DNA from: Hyphomicrobiales bacterium
GTDB taxonomy: Bacteria > Pseudomonadota > Alphaproteobacteria > Rhizobiales > Rhizobiaceae
Assembly: GCA_900466605.1 (NCBI GenBank)
Contig: UBMU01000010.1
Location: 1-59,038 of the forward strand
Direction of reading: 5' to 3'
Length of the DNA: 59,038 nucleotides
Made by a program: the position numbers and the translations under genes. This document shows, in pieces, positions 26,818 through 34,697 of the stretch (the stretch's first letter is position 1; each line of letters begins with the position of its first letter). The notes beneath the pieces were generated by a model, which searched no databases, was not told the origin of the DNA, and saw only the letters and a program-made list of their open reading frames with translations.

Positions 26818-27396
26818 TCACGTATTCATCTCTCGAAGCTTTGTAATGAACTCTTGCGGGCGAAGCCAGATGCTGGGCGTCTTGTATCCCATGGAACGTG
26901 CGATCTCACCGACAAAATTGTTGCAATTATCGACCGTGGCCTGCCACAGCTTCGATTTCGCCTGCAACTGACGAATGAAAGCAACGGTCTTGTTGTATTC
27001 GGCCTCGGTAAGCAGAATACGCCAGCTTGCCGAACGATAGGCTTCCTCAAGGTCTCCGTCCGTCGCCCCTGTCGATGCCGGAACGGGGATGAAATGCCCG
27101 AGCACGTAAGGAGCGGCGTCCTCGGAGGCGGGCGCCAGCCCGGCAACCTGCGGATTGACCATCCCGCCAGCCTTATTGAGGCGTCCGAACACCGCATAGG
27201 TATGGCCATAGGTCAGCGCATAACGGGAACGGAACTCGATGAAGTATTGACCTTCGCGCTGCGAGGCTTTTCCGACCTGTGCGCCGTTGGCATCCGAAGT
27301 GAACCTCGGTTGCGGTGGCTTGTCGTCCGATTGACAGGATGTGAGCGCGATAGCGATGAGAATCAGAAGAGATAGGCGGCCTTTTGCAAGCGTCAT
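26818..27396 (-). CDS. Lipoprotein with papain-like His/Cys pattern
   Basis: A 192-aa predicted lipoprotein: signal peptide MTLAKGRLSLLILIAIALTS with lipobox LTSC. The mature part has GHTYAVFGRLNKAG early and DNCNNFVGEIARSMGYKTP late. A His followed much later by a Cys in an N-C-N-N-F context recalls permuted NlpC/P60 or LRAT-like cysteine hydrolases, in which the His precedes the Cys. This similarity rests on pattern only. Monocistronic by appearance, 64 bp downstream of the ICMT-like start on the same strand. It could modify cell wall or lipids; confidence in that is low. Confidence 0.75.
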   Translation of the reverse strand: MTLAKGRLSLLILIAIALTSCQSDDKPPQPRFTSDANGAQVGKASQREGQYFIEFRSRYALTYGHTYAVFGRLNKAGGMVNPQVAGLAPASEDAAPYVLGHFIPVPASTGATDGDLEEAYRSASWRILLTEAEYNKTVAFIRQLQAKSKLWQATVDNCNNFVGEIARSMGYKTPSIWLRPQEFITKLREMNT

Positions 27397-27502
27397 AACT
27401 ACGCTTCATCTCCAAGATCGAATGAGCACAGACACTCACGCAAAAATGCCAGCCTAGGGTTGCGCATTTGCGCGTAGGCAGCCTGGCTCCGACAAAGATT
27501 TG

Positions 27503-27529
27503 GGGGAGGGGCCACAAGTCCCTCCCCCT
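27503..27529 (-). terminator. Hairpin after small lipoprotein gene
   Basis: A GC-rich inverted repeat (GGGGAGGG / CCCTCCCC) with a short loop lies about 20 bp past the stop of the small lipoprotein. On the minus strand it is followed by an A/T-rich stretch with few consecutive Ts. It is a plausible terminator with a weak tail. The boundaries are good to within 2-3 bp. Confidence 0.6.
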
Positions 27530-27546
27530 TACTCAAAAGTCAGATG

Positions 27547-27675
27547 TCACTTGGTGATTGGCGCCTCTGCTACTGGCGGCGGGGCTTTGCCCTTGCCTTT
27601 ACCGACTGATCCGCAGGCCGTCAGGCTCGAAACGGAAAACAACGCAACAAGGCACATGATTAGGATTCTGCTCAT
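27547..27675 (-). CDS. Small lipoprotein (42 aa)
   Basis: MSRILIMCLVALFSVSSLTA then CGS: a short signal peptide with lipobox LTAC, a mature part of only about 18 residues containing a GKGKGK run and a Pro-rich end. The start at 27675 is supported by GGAGAGGA 7 bp upstream; the frame extends further without support. Such tiny lipoproteins (similar in size to entericidins) are common in rhizobia. No function is assigned. Confidence 0.75.
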   Translation of the reverse strand: MSRILIMCLVALFSVSSLTACGSVGKGKGKAPPPVAEAPITK

Positions 27676-27845
27676 CAAGTAGTCCTCTCCGTTAGCATGG
27701 AATAGGTTATCGAAGGCAACGATTCTACTAATAGCGGTAAAATAGCCACAAGCCAAGTGCAGAAAGGGCACAGTGCTGCTGTCGCGTCGCGCAAGCGAAG
27801 CGCAATGCTAATAGACGGTGGCAATATCCATACAAAATGTAAGTA

Positions 27846-28427
27846 TCATATGACCAAAACGCTGGTCCCCACGGGCGCGCGACCATAGAGATGAACGATG
27901 TCCTCGTTGGTCATGCGAATGCAACCGTTCGACACCGCTTGGCCTATCAGCCACGGCTCGTTCGTTCCATGGATACGGAAATAGGTATCCTGTCCGCCCT
28001 GGTAGAGATAAAGCGCAGCCGCCCCGAGGGGATTGTTCTCACCTCCGGGGACGCCGCCTGCGTATTGTGCCAGACGCGGTTTGCGCTCGATCATGCTCGC
28101 TGTTGGCGTCCATGACGGCCACTCGGCTTTGCGGCCAATGACGGCGTTTCCCTTGAGAGTGAGGCCTTCCTCACCGACCGCAACACCATAGCGCGTCGCA
28201 CGACCTTCGCCCTCGACATAGTAGAGATAGCGTTCATAGGTATTTACAACGATGCTGCCCGGCTGCTCGCCGCCCGAGTATGCAACCTCCCGTCGCCGGT
28301 TGCGGTAACCGGCACCTGTCGAGGAAAAGGGATAGGCTATCGGCCAACTCGTCGTGGTGCATCCAGAGGCCATCAAAGCCACACAGCCCAAGATTAGGCC
28401 ACGGCGCGTAATATGGTCGTTATCCAT
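27846..28427 (-). CDS. L,D-transpeptidase (ErfK/YbiS/YcfS/YnhG family)
   Basis: A 193-aa envelope enzyme that forms 3-3 cross-links in peptidoglycan or anchors proteins to it. The N-terminus combines a twin-arginine-like ITRRGLILG with a lipobox-like ASGC. The YkuD catalytic domain shows IVVNTYERYLYYVEG, YFRIHGTNEPWLIG and the active site AVSNGCIRMTNEDIVHLY (His and nucleophilic Cys both present). The start at 28427 has AGGTAA upstream. The frame extends to 28496 without signal. Rhizobia carry many paralogues of this family. Confidence 0.92.
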   Translation of the reverse strand: MDNDHITRRGLILGCVALMASGCTTTSWPIAYPFSSTGAGYRNRRREVAYSGGEQPGSIVVNTYERYLYYVEGEGRATRYGVAVGEEGLTLKGNAVIGRKAEWPSWTPTASMIERKPRLAQYAGGVPGGENNPLGAAALYLYQGGQDTYFRIHGTNEPWLIGQAVSNGCIRMTNEDIVHLYGRAPVGTSVLVI

Positions 28428-28723
28428 CGTTACCTGCTGATAATGGTGAGCCCTATTGTCTTCCTTTAGCACCCTGTGGTTTTCAGGCCAAGCCATCGGG
28501 AGGCCACTCGAGGGTTCTTCTGTGCAGAAACCTCCCTATCGTTGTATAAGTTCTTCATAATGTCATCCCTACCGAGCGTACCTCTTGCAGGAACAAGTAC
28601 GGCAAAGCTACGGTCGGAGCGGTCTTGCCCACGAACGCGAGGAGGGACCACGGGGATTTAAGGGAGGCGGCAACTGTTCACGTTTGCATTTGTCTTGCCG
28701 CAGGGGAGCATCAGCAAGAAACG

Positions 28724-29479
28724 ATGAAGCTTGGTTTCGAAGGAAAAGTGGCGATCGTCACCGGTTCCGGTTCTGGTATCGGTGCAGCCATCTCGCGGCA
28801 ATTGGCCGAAGAGGGTGCGGAAGTTGTCGTCGCCGATATCAATGTCGAAGCGGCCGAACGCGTTGCCGCCGAGATTCGCGAGAAAGGGGGCAAGTCTCAC
28901 CATTTTGCCGTCGACGTGACCGATGCGGCGGCTGTTGAGAAGCTGGTTGCGGCCGTGGTCGAAACCTGCGGCGGCCTGCATCTCGCGGTCAACAACGCCG
29001 GCGTCGATGGCGTGCGCAGGGCAACCGGGGACTACCCGCTCGACAACTGGCATAAGCTGATGGACGTCAATCTGAACAGCGTTTTCTACTGCATGAAGTA
29101 CGAGATCGGAGCCATGCTGTCGGGCGGCGGCGGTGCGATCGTCAACATGTCTTCGGTGCTTGGCGCCGTCGCATTGCCGATCGCATGTGCCTATACAGCA
29201 GCCAAACACGGCGTTGTGGGACTGACGAAGGCGGCTGCAATCGAATATGCGCGCCTGGGTATCCGCATCAATGCAGTCGGACCCGGCTGGATCGAAACGC
29301 CACTGTCGTCAGAACACCGCGATATTGCAAGCAGCCGACGCATGGAGGCACTGCAGCCGATGGGCAGACGTGGCACGCCTGAGGAAGTGGCAGCACTTGT
29401 CTGCTTCCTGTTGTCCGAGCAAGCAAGCTTCATCACTGGCAGCTACCATCTCGCGGATGGCGCCTACAGCGCGCACTAG
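28724..29479 (+). CDS. SDR family oxidoreductase
   Basis: A 251-aa classical short-chain dehydrogenase. Motifs: VAIVTGSGSGIGAAISRQLA (cofactor loop), a VADIN acidic end to beta-2 suggesting NAD(H), NNAG in AVNNAGVDG, Ser in MSSVLGA, and YTAAKHG with catalytic Tyr and Lys. A C-terminal LVCFLLSEQASFITGSYHLA tail is typical. The start at 28724 fits the family; the frame upstream to 28625 has no homology. Its stop codon shares the four bases CTAG with the stop of the DUF1178 gene on the other strand. The substrate is unknown. Confidence 0.9.
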   Translation: MKLGFEGKVAIVTGSGSGIGAAISRQLAEEGAEVVVADINVEAAERVAAEIREKGGKSHHFAVDVTDAAAVEKLVAAVVETCGGLHLAVNNAGVDGVRRATGDYPLDNWHKLMDVNLNSVFYCMKYEIGAMLSGGGGAIVNMSSVLGAVALPIACAYTAAKHGVVGLTKAAAIEYARLGIRINAVGPGWIETPLSSEHRDIASSRRMEALQPMGRRGTPEEVAALVCFLLSEQASFITGSYHLADGAYSAH

Positions 29480-29904
29480 TTCACATCGTCGGGCAGAACC
29501 GGCAACGCGGCAATCTCGATGCCCTCGTCGAGAAGCGCTTTTGCCTCGTCCAAGGTGGTCTGCCCGACAATCCCGCGAGCGTCGCTCTCGCCGTAGTGGA
29601 TCTTGCGCGCCTCCTCGGGAAACCGGGTTCCCACATCCTCGGAATTCGCCTTGATCGCTGTAATGGCTTCTTTCAGTTTCTGGAATGCGTCGCGCCGCAC
29701 CGTATCCATTGCGAGCGTCTGCATTTCATCTTTTCTGCGCCCCGTTGAGACGGAGGGCGCCATCAGAAGCTTGGAGATAGAGGCGGAATTGCAGACGGGA
29801 CAGGTTAGAAAGCCTGATGCGACCTGACGATCAAAATCGGCACTTTCGGAAAACCACCCTTCGAATTCGTGGGCATTTTCACAGCGCAGGGAATAACGGA
29901 TCAA
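29476..29904 (-). CDS. DUF1178 family protein
   Basis: A 142-aa small protein. The N-terminal region has a zinc-ribbon-like pattern: MIRYSLRCENAHEFEGWF with one Cys, then CPVCNSA with two Cys. The C-terminal part (GTRFPEEARKIHYGESDARG) is the conserved end of DUF1178. Function unknown. Its start overlaps the nitrilase stop by 4 bp, so it is translated from the nitrilase/grxC/comF operon. Confidence 0.93.
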   Translation of the reverse strand: MIRYSLRCENAHEFEGWFSESADFDRQVASGFLTCPVCNSASISKLLMAPSVSTGRRKDEMQTLAMDTVRRDAFQKLKEAITAIKANSEDVGTRFPEEARKIHYGESDARGIVGQTTLDEAKALLDEGIEIAALPVLPDDVN

Positions 29905-30758
29905 GCGGCAACGCCTCCAGTGACGGCACCCGCAACCTTTTCGATAGAGAAATCACGACCGTTCTTCAGGTTCGGAATCTTGTCATGGGCAGCCTTCACG
30001 GCTGCAGTATCGATGTCAGCGACGATGATTGCCTCACCTTGAGGGCCGGCCGACGCCAGAACCTTGCCCCAGGGATCGATGATCATCGAATGACCAAATG
30101 TTTCGCGCCCATCCTCGTGGAGGCCGGCTTGCGCAGCGGCAACAACGAAGACGCCGTTCTCGATTGCGCGCGCCCGCAGCAGGATTTCCCAGTGCGCTTC
30201 ACCTGTCTGCTTCGTAAAAGCGGCCGGTACCGTCATCACTTCGGCACCGGCGACGGCCTGGGCACGGAAAAGTGACGGAAAGCGGACGTCGTAGCAAATC
30301 GCAAAACCCATTTCGGCAAAGGGGAGCGACAATACCCGCGCCTCTGATCCCGGACGGTATGCTGCACTTTCACGCCAGCTCTCGCCGTTGTCGAGATCGA
30401 CATCGAACATGTGGATCTTGTCGTAGCGATTGAGGATCTTGCCATCGGGGCCGAAGAGATAGCCGCGATTGGCAAGCTTTCCGCCATCCAACGCGATCGC
30501 GGTCGACCCCACGTGCATGAAGATGCCAAGCTCTCGAGCGAGCTCCGAACCGGTTCGAACGATGACGTCGTTGGCTTCGTCGCGCAGCAGCGCCTTGGCA
30601 GCTGTCCGGTCCCGCTGCAGCATCCCTGTCATTTCCGGTGTCTGAACATATGTCGCGCCCCGGCCCGCAGCCTCGCGAACAAGGCGCGCCATCGCTGCAG
30701 CGTTCCTTTCAGGATCGACACCGGAACACATCTGAATGGCGGCAGCCTTGAACGTCAT
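29901..30758 (-). CDS. Carbon-nitrogen hydrolase (nitrilase superfamily)
   Basis: A 285-aa amidase-type hydrolase. The Glu-Lys-Cys triad is visible: TYVQTPEMTG (Glu), YDKIHMFDVD (Lys) and MGFAICYDVRFPSLF (Cys). It resembles the Nit1/omega-amidase and deaminated-glutathione amidase group. The neighbouring glutaredoxin gene makes a glutathione-repair role attractive, but the substrate is inferred. Start at 30758, 9 bp after the grxC stop, same strand. Confidence 0.92.
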   Translation of the reverse strand: MTFKAAAIQMCSGVDPERNAAAMARLVREAAGRGATYVQTPEMTGMLQRDRTAAKALLRDEANDVIVRTGSELARELGIFMHVGSTAIALDGGKLANRGYLFGPDGKILNRYDKIHMFDVDLDNGESWRESAAYRPGSEARVLSLPFAEMGFAICYDVRFPSLFRAQAVAGAEVMTVPAAFTKQTGEAHWEILLRARAIENGVFVVAAAQAGLHEDGRETFGHSMIIDPWGKVLASAGPQGEAIIVADIDTAAVKAAHDKIPNLKNGRDFSIEKVAGAVTGGVAA

Positions 30759-30767
30759 CGCTCTTCC

Positions 30768-31025
30768 TTACGCAGCAAGCAGAGAATCGAGCTTGCCGGC
30801 TCGATCCAGCGCATAGAGATCATCACATCCGCCGACATGTTGCTCGCCAATGAAAATCTGCGGGAACGTCGTGCGACCGTTGGACTTTCCGAGCATCTCT
30901 TGACGGAGTTCAGGAGCAAAGGTCGCATCATGCTCGACAAAATTGACGCCCTTTTCGGACAGCAGCGATTTGGCGCGCGTGCAATAGCCACAGGCTTGGC
31001 GCGTATAGATGGTGACGGGTGCCAT
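30768..31025 (-). CDS. grxC: Glutaredoxin 3
   Basis: An 85-aa thiol-disulfide oxidoreductase that uses glutathione. The active site is CGYC (QACGYCTRAKSLL) rather than the common CPYC. The cis-Pro segment is RTTFPQIFIGEQHVGGCDDL, with the GSH-binding GG(C/S)DD. The start at 31025 has GGAG 9 bp upstream; the frame opens five codons earlier. It sits between comF and the nitrilase gene, all on the minus strand. Confidence 0.95.
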   Translation of the reverse strand: MAPVTIYTRQACGYCTRAKSLLSEKGVNFVEHDATFAPELRQEMLGKSNGRTTFPQIFIGEQHVGGCDDLYALDRAGKLDSLLAA

Positions 31026-31069
31026 TGGGACTCCACACAATACAGGTTATCTTTCCGTCATATAGTTTC

Positions 31070-31834
31070 TCAAAGGGCCCTTGCAAAGGTCAAAACCGTG
31101 ATGTCGGCCGCCCCCGCTTTGCGCAACACCTTTGCCGCTGCTGCAACGGTCGCACCGGTCGTGTAGACGTCATCAACGAGAACAAGCCGCTTGCCGAAAA
31201 CCTCGTTGTCCCGCCCCGGGCCGAGGGCGAAAGCACCACGAACATTCTCCTGACGCGCCGCCGCGCCGAGCCCCACTTGCTGGCGCGTGCGCTTGATGCG
31301 AACCAGCGTTGCGGGCAGGAGCCCCTTGCCGGACTGCTGCGCGATATGACGCGCAAGTTCCGCCGCCTGGTTGAACTTGCGCGAGAACATGCGGCTTGGA
31401 TGCAGCGGAACCGGCAGGATGCCGTCGCAACGCTCGACCATCCCGTCGCCCGCCCGCAGCATCCACTTGGCCATCATCGGCGCAAGATCGGTTCGGTCAC
31501 GATATTTCAGGCCGTGCACCAGTTGGCGGATCGGCTCATCATGAAAGGCGGCGGATCGCAGCCGATCGAATGGCGGCGGATTGGCAATCGCCTCTGCGCT
31601 GAGAATGCCGGAACCAAGATCGTGAGAGAACGGTGTGCCGAGAACCTCGCAGTAAGGCCGCTCGATGAAACGCAGGCCAGACCAGCATTTTGGACAAAGG
31701 CCGCCATGGCTGCCGGTCGCGACGCCACAGACCACACATCCCGGCGGATAGACAAGATCAACCAGAAGCCGGAAGGGATGCGCCAGGAGCGCCCCTTTTA
31801 ACTGCATGGACGATCGTAATCTCCTAAGGCCCAT
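31070..31834 (-). CDS. comF: ComF family protein
   Basis: A 254-aa phosphoribosyltransferase-fold protein linked to DNA uptake in competent bacteria; its role in rhizobia is unclear. An N-terminal zinc ribbon is formed by PPGCVVCGVATGSHGGLCPK plus C (C-x2-C and C-x2-C). The C-terminal PRTase region contains ILPVPLHPSRMFSRKFNQA and the PRPP loop RLVLVDDVYTTGATVAAAAK. The start at 31834 has GAGGAG upstream. The frame runs on to 32233, but that part is antisense to the methyltransferase gene and has no homology. Confidence 0.92.
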   Translation of the reverse strand: MGLRRLRSSMQLKGALLAHPFRLLVDLVYPPGCVVCGVATGSHGGLCPKCWSGLRFIERPYCEVLGTPFSHDLGSGILSAEAIANPPPFDRLRSAAFHDEPIRQLVHGLKYRDRTDLAPMMAKWMLRAGDGMVERCDGILPVPLHPSRMFSRKFNQAAELARHIAQQSGKGLLPATLVRIKRTRQQVGLGAAARQENVRGAFALGPGRDNEVFGKRLVLVDDVYTTGATVAAAAKVLRKAGAADITVLTFARAL

Positions 31835-31927
31835 TCGCTCCTCAACCGTACCGTGAAAGACTAGCGCGTTTCGCCTCCAAGGAAAATCGCCTTGCCGCAC
31901 CTGCCCTGCAGGATTATTCACTGCGCC

Positions 31928-32812
31928 ATGGACATGATCTTCGACCGGGCCCGCATAGCGGCAAATCGCCATCGCGCGCTTCGCAACCACGACCCAAAGG
32001 CATCGTTTCTCCTTGATATTGCCGCCGAGGAACTGGGCGAGCGCCTTGCCGTGGTCGAGCGTACCTTCGAACATGCAGTCGAACTGCATGGTGCAACGGG
32101 CGCCGCGGCGCGTGCCGCGCTGGCGACCGGCAAGATCGGGCAACTGACGCGTGTCGAGAGCGAGCAAGGCTATGCAGACGCGAACGAGCCCTTTGTCGAG
32201 GCCGCTCTGGAAGAGGTTCCCCTGGAGCCGCAATCCGCCAATCTCGTGCTGGCACCGCTAAGCCTCCACCTGACCAACGATACGCCCGGCGTTTTCATCC
32301 AGATCCGCCGCGCGCTGAAGGCGGATGGGCTATTTCTTGCAGCGATTCCCGGGGCGGGCACATTGCAGGAGTTGCGCGAAGTGCTACTGGCGACGGAAAT
32401 CGAGATGACCGGAGGCGCCAGCCCTCGGGTGATACCCTTCGCTGACGTGCGCGACGTCGGCGGCCTTATGCAGCGTGCCGGCTTCGCCCTACCTGTCATC
32501 GACGCCGAGACCTATACGGTACGCTACGACTCAATCTTTCCGCTGATGAAAGACCTGCGGGCGATGGGCATGACCAATCCGCTGATCGCACGCAGCCGCA
32601 AGCCTTTGACACGCGCCTTCTTTCTACGCGCGGCCGAAATCTACGCCGAACGCTATACCGATCCGGATGGACGGATCAGGGCAACGTTTTCAATCATCTA
32701 TGTCTCGGGATGGGCCCCGCATGAAAGCCAGCAAAAACCGCTTCGCCCCGGCTCGGCGAAGGTCAGGCTCGCCGACGCGCTGAAGGTCGAGGAGCATAAG
32801 CTGAAGCAGTAG
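31928..32812 (+). CDS. SAM-dependent methyltransferase (BioC/NDUFAF5-like)
   Basis: A 294-aa protein. MDMIFDRARIAANRHRALRN at the N-terminus and the 'LSLHLTNDTPGVFIQIRRAL' post-motif resemble the NDUFAF5/BioC-like methyltransferases conserved in Rhizobiales. The canonical glycine-rich SAM loop is degenerate here (the region ELHGATGAAARAAL stands in its place), so SAM binding is presumed. The C-terminal RATFSIIYVSGWAPHESQQK motif is also typical of the group. ATG at 31928 is preferred to 31892. It is divergent from comF and converges on the Flp pilin gene with only 7 bp between stops. Confidence 0.82.
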   Translation: MDMIFDRARIAANRHRALRNHDPKASFLLDIAAEELGERLAVVERTFEHAVELHGATGAAARAALATGKIGQLTRVESEQGYADANEPFVEAALEEVPLEPQSANLVLAPLSLHLTNDTPGVFIQIRRALKADGLFLAAIPGAGTLQELREVLLATEIEMTGGASPRVIPFADVRDVGGLMQRAGFALPVIDAETYTVRYDSIFPLMKDLRAMGMTNPLIARSRKPLTRAFFLRAAEIYAERYTDPDGRIRATFSIIYVSGWAPHESQQKPLRPGSAKVRLADALKVEEHKLKQ

Positions 32813-32819
32813 AATCAGC

Positions 32820-32984
32820 CTAGTTGGGGAACTGGCCGGCGATATTGGTCAAGAGGCCGTTGATATCGCCACCAAGCACCTGCGCCCCGCCGATGAGAGC
32901 GACGGATATGAGGGCCGCGATCAGGCCGTATTCGATCGCGGTTGCGCCGCGGATGTCTGCCAGAAAAGCCCTTACTACTCGCAT
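32820..32984 (-). CDS. Flp family type IVb pilin
   Basis: A 54-aa prepilin. MRVVRAFLADIRGATAIEYG: the Gly-Ala-Thr-Ala-Ile-Glu-Tyr motif is the Flp processing site, cut by a CpaA-type peptidase, and is followed by the hydrophobic LIAALISVALIGGAQVLGG. The start at 32984 has GAGGTG upstream; a 66-aa version from 33020 is possible but has an odd Cys-containing leader. No cpa/tad assembly genes are in the window, so this is an orphan pilin that would rely on a machine elsewhere. Confidence 0.9.
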   Translation of the reverse strand: MRVVRAFLADIRGATAIEYGLIAALISVALIGGAQVLGGDINGLLTNIAGQFPN

Positions 32985-33050
32985 ACCCACCTCGGTGCAA
33001 AAGCGGCAGTCTTCCATCACGTTGCCTCTGCCGCTGCAGCAACGCCAGTT

Positions 33051-33368
33051 TCAGCAGCCAACTCCGCTTCCGTATCCCTGAACAACGCAAACCGAACCCG
33101 GTGTCTCCTGAAGGACGCTCCGGCGGATCGTATAGCGCTTGCCGTTCTCGGCCTTTGGAATTGAGCCAGTCGTAATCGTGTCGAATTCGGACGGCGCGCT
33201 GGCAAAGACGCTCGACTTGGATCGGTCGGCAAGCATCGGCGTCAAGATCAAGGTCAGGGCAACCACGGCCGTGCCGAACAACAGCGCGATGTTCAGCACC
33301 CCCGTCCTGCTCGAGGCAGTCGAGGCCTGTTCTTTCTCTCTCACAGCTTTCCAGAAATCGTCGTCCAT
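33051..33368 (-). CDS. Single-pass membrane protein next to Flp pilin
   Basis: A 105-aa protein: charged N-terminus (MDDDFWKAVREKEQASTASS), one transmembrane helix (LNIALLFGTAVVALTLILTP) and a periplasmic part with TGSIPKAENGKRYTIRRSVL and two Cys near the end (VCVVQGYGSGVGC). It is upstream of the Flp pilin on the same strand, 66 bp before the 32984 start. I recognise no named family. A link to the pilin is only positional. Confidence 0.75.
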   Translation of the reverse strand: MDDDFWKAVREKEQASTASSRTGVLNIALLFGTAVVALTLILTPMLADRSKSSVFASAPSEFDTITTGSIPKAENGKRYTIRRSVLQETPGSVCVVQGYGSGVGC

Positions 33369-33491
33369 GCGTCAAGCCTTCTACACACACGCCAGTTGCT
33401 TGATTGAGGCCGATATTTGGCAGAAGGTGTTAAACGATCGATTAATATCCACACCCAAATTGAACGCTGGCCGCATAATAATCAGAAGATT

Positions 33492-33911
33492 CTAAAGTAG
33501 GTCCTGCAATACCGGAATGAGCGGCTCGTCAGCAGGCGGCATCGGATAGTCGCGAAGAGCCTGCGGCTTCACCCATTTCAATGCCTGTCCTTCCTTCCCA
33601 TGCGGAATTCCTTCATAGCGCCGGCAAACATAAAGCGGCATCAGGAGATGGAATTTTTCATAGGTATGACTCGCAAAACTCAAGGGCGCCAGACAGGCGA
33701 TCTTGGTCGTGATCCCGAGCTCCTCATGAAGCTCGCGCACCAGCGATTCTTCCGGCGTCTCGCCCGGTTCGACCTTTCCGCCCGGAAACTCCCAGAGCCC
33801 GGCAAGCGATTTTCCTTCGGGGCGTTGGGCCAAGAGAATGCGCCCGTCGGAATCGATCAGCGCACAAGCCGCAACGAGAAGGATGCTCCGGGCGGGAGTG
33901 GCGCCGCTCAT
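33492..33911 (-). CDS. mutT: 8-oxo-dGTP diphosphatase MutT
   Basis: Nudix hydrolase that clears oxidised nucleotides (8-oxo-dGTP) from the pool. 139 aa. The complete Nudix box is present: GGKVEPGETPEESLVRELHE then ELGI. The surrounding EGKSLAGLWEFPGGKVE is typical of MutT. The start overlaps the GNAT stop by 4 bp (ATGA). The order argJ-GNAT-mutT, all on the minus strand, is common in rhizobia. Confidence 0.94.
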   Translation of the reverse strand: MSGATPARSILLVAACALIDSDGRILLAQRPEGKSLAGLWEFPGGKVEPGETPEESLVRELHEELGITTKIACLAPLSFASHTYEKFHLLMPLYVCRRYEGIPHGKEGQALKWVKPQALRDYPMPPADEPLIPVLQDLL

Positions 33912-34690
33912 CGCGACGGCTCCTGCCGCCAGTAGGAATAGCGATAAGCCTCATGGAAGCCGAGCCGCTCGTAGAGCGCCAATGCTGGAGCATTCGTCGC
34001 CTTTACCTGCAACCACGCGGAACGGGCGCTTCGCATCCTCGCCCAGCGCAGAGCAGACGTCAGGATCTCCAAACCAAGTCCCTCGCGGCGACGTTCCTTG
34101 GCGACGGAGAGCGACATGATGCCTGCGAGGTCATTGTCCTGAACGCAGAGAACGGTCGCCAGTGGTCCCGTCTGCGCATCTTCAATCATGAAGAGACCGG
34201 ATGGCGGCTTGATCGCATTGATGATCTCGGCGAGCGCCGGCTTGAGCTTGGACGATACGCCATCGGTGGCCAGATTGGCATCCACGAAGCGGCCGATATC
34301 GTGGGTCGGCAGGTGGTCGAGCGTATCCGGCAGTTCCGCATGAGCAAGATCGCAGGTCATCACGATCGTCTCGTCGAACTGCGCCCACTGCTGCTCCCGT
34401 ACGAGCTGGATCAGAACCGGCGAGGCAAGCGGCGTCTGACGCAGAACGGCGGGTCGACCGTAGGCTTCGAACTTGCGGCTTGCCTTCGCAAGCCGGATCT
34501 CGACGTCACGATGATCCGAGGGATCGAGCGGCACGATCGAGTTCAGTCGATTGGATGGATGCCCCGCGGTCAGCCGTACCTGCCAGCTGCCGTCATACTG
34601 GATGGACGAGGCCGGCCAGGCCCGGAAGCCGACGGCCTCCAGCCTGCGAACGAGCGGCAGATTTGCCTTTTTGGGTAATGCTTCAGTCAA
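33908..34690 (-). CDS. GNAT family N-acetyltransferase
   Basis: A 260-aa protein with the C-terminal GNAT fold: LAGIMSLSVAKERRREGLGL (acetyl-CoA loop with R-x2-G-x-G-like pattern), EILTSALRWARMRSARSAWL and APALALYERLGFHEAYRY. The N-terminal half resembles that of other rhizobial GNATs next to argJ and may bind the substrate. The start is uncertain: a TTG at 34690 just past the argJ stop is my preference; an ATG at 34729 would overlap argJ by 32 bp, and the longest frame begins at 34783. Substrate unknown. Confidence 0.82.
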   Translation of the reverse strand: MTEALPKKANLPLVRRLEAVGFRAWPASSIQYDGSWQVRLTAGHPSNRLNSIVPLDPSDHRDVEIRLAKASRKFEAYGRPAVLRQTPLASPVLIQLVREQQWAQFDETIVMTCDLAHAELPDTLDHLPTHDIGRFVDANLATDGVSSKLKPALAEIINAIKPPSGLFMIEDAQTGPLATVLCVQDNDLAGIMSLSVAKERRREGLGLEILTSALRWARMRSARSAWLQVKATNAPALALYERLGFHEAYRYSYWRQEPSR

Positions 34691-34697
34691 TGAGAGA

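Noticed and set aside
31834..32233. N-terminal extension of the comF frame
   Set aside because: It is antisense to the methyltransferase gene, and ComF homology begins after the start with GAGGAG at 31834.
33429..33447. TTAA-N8-TTAA near 33430 as a CtrA site for the pilin region
   Set aside because: The spacing is 8 rather than the 7 of the CtrA consensus, and the region is simply A/T-rich.
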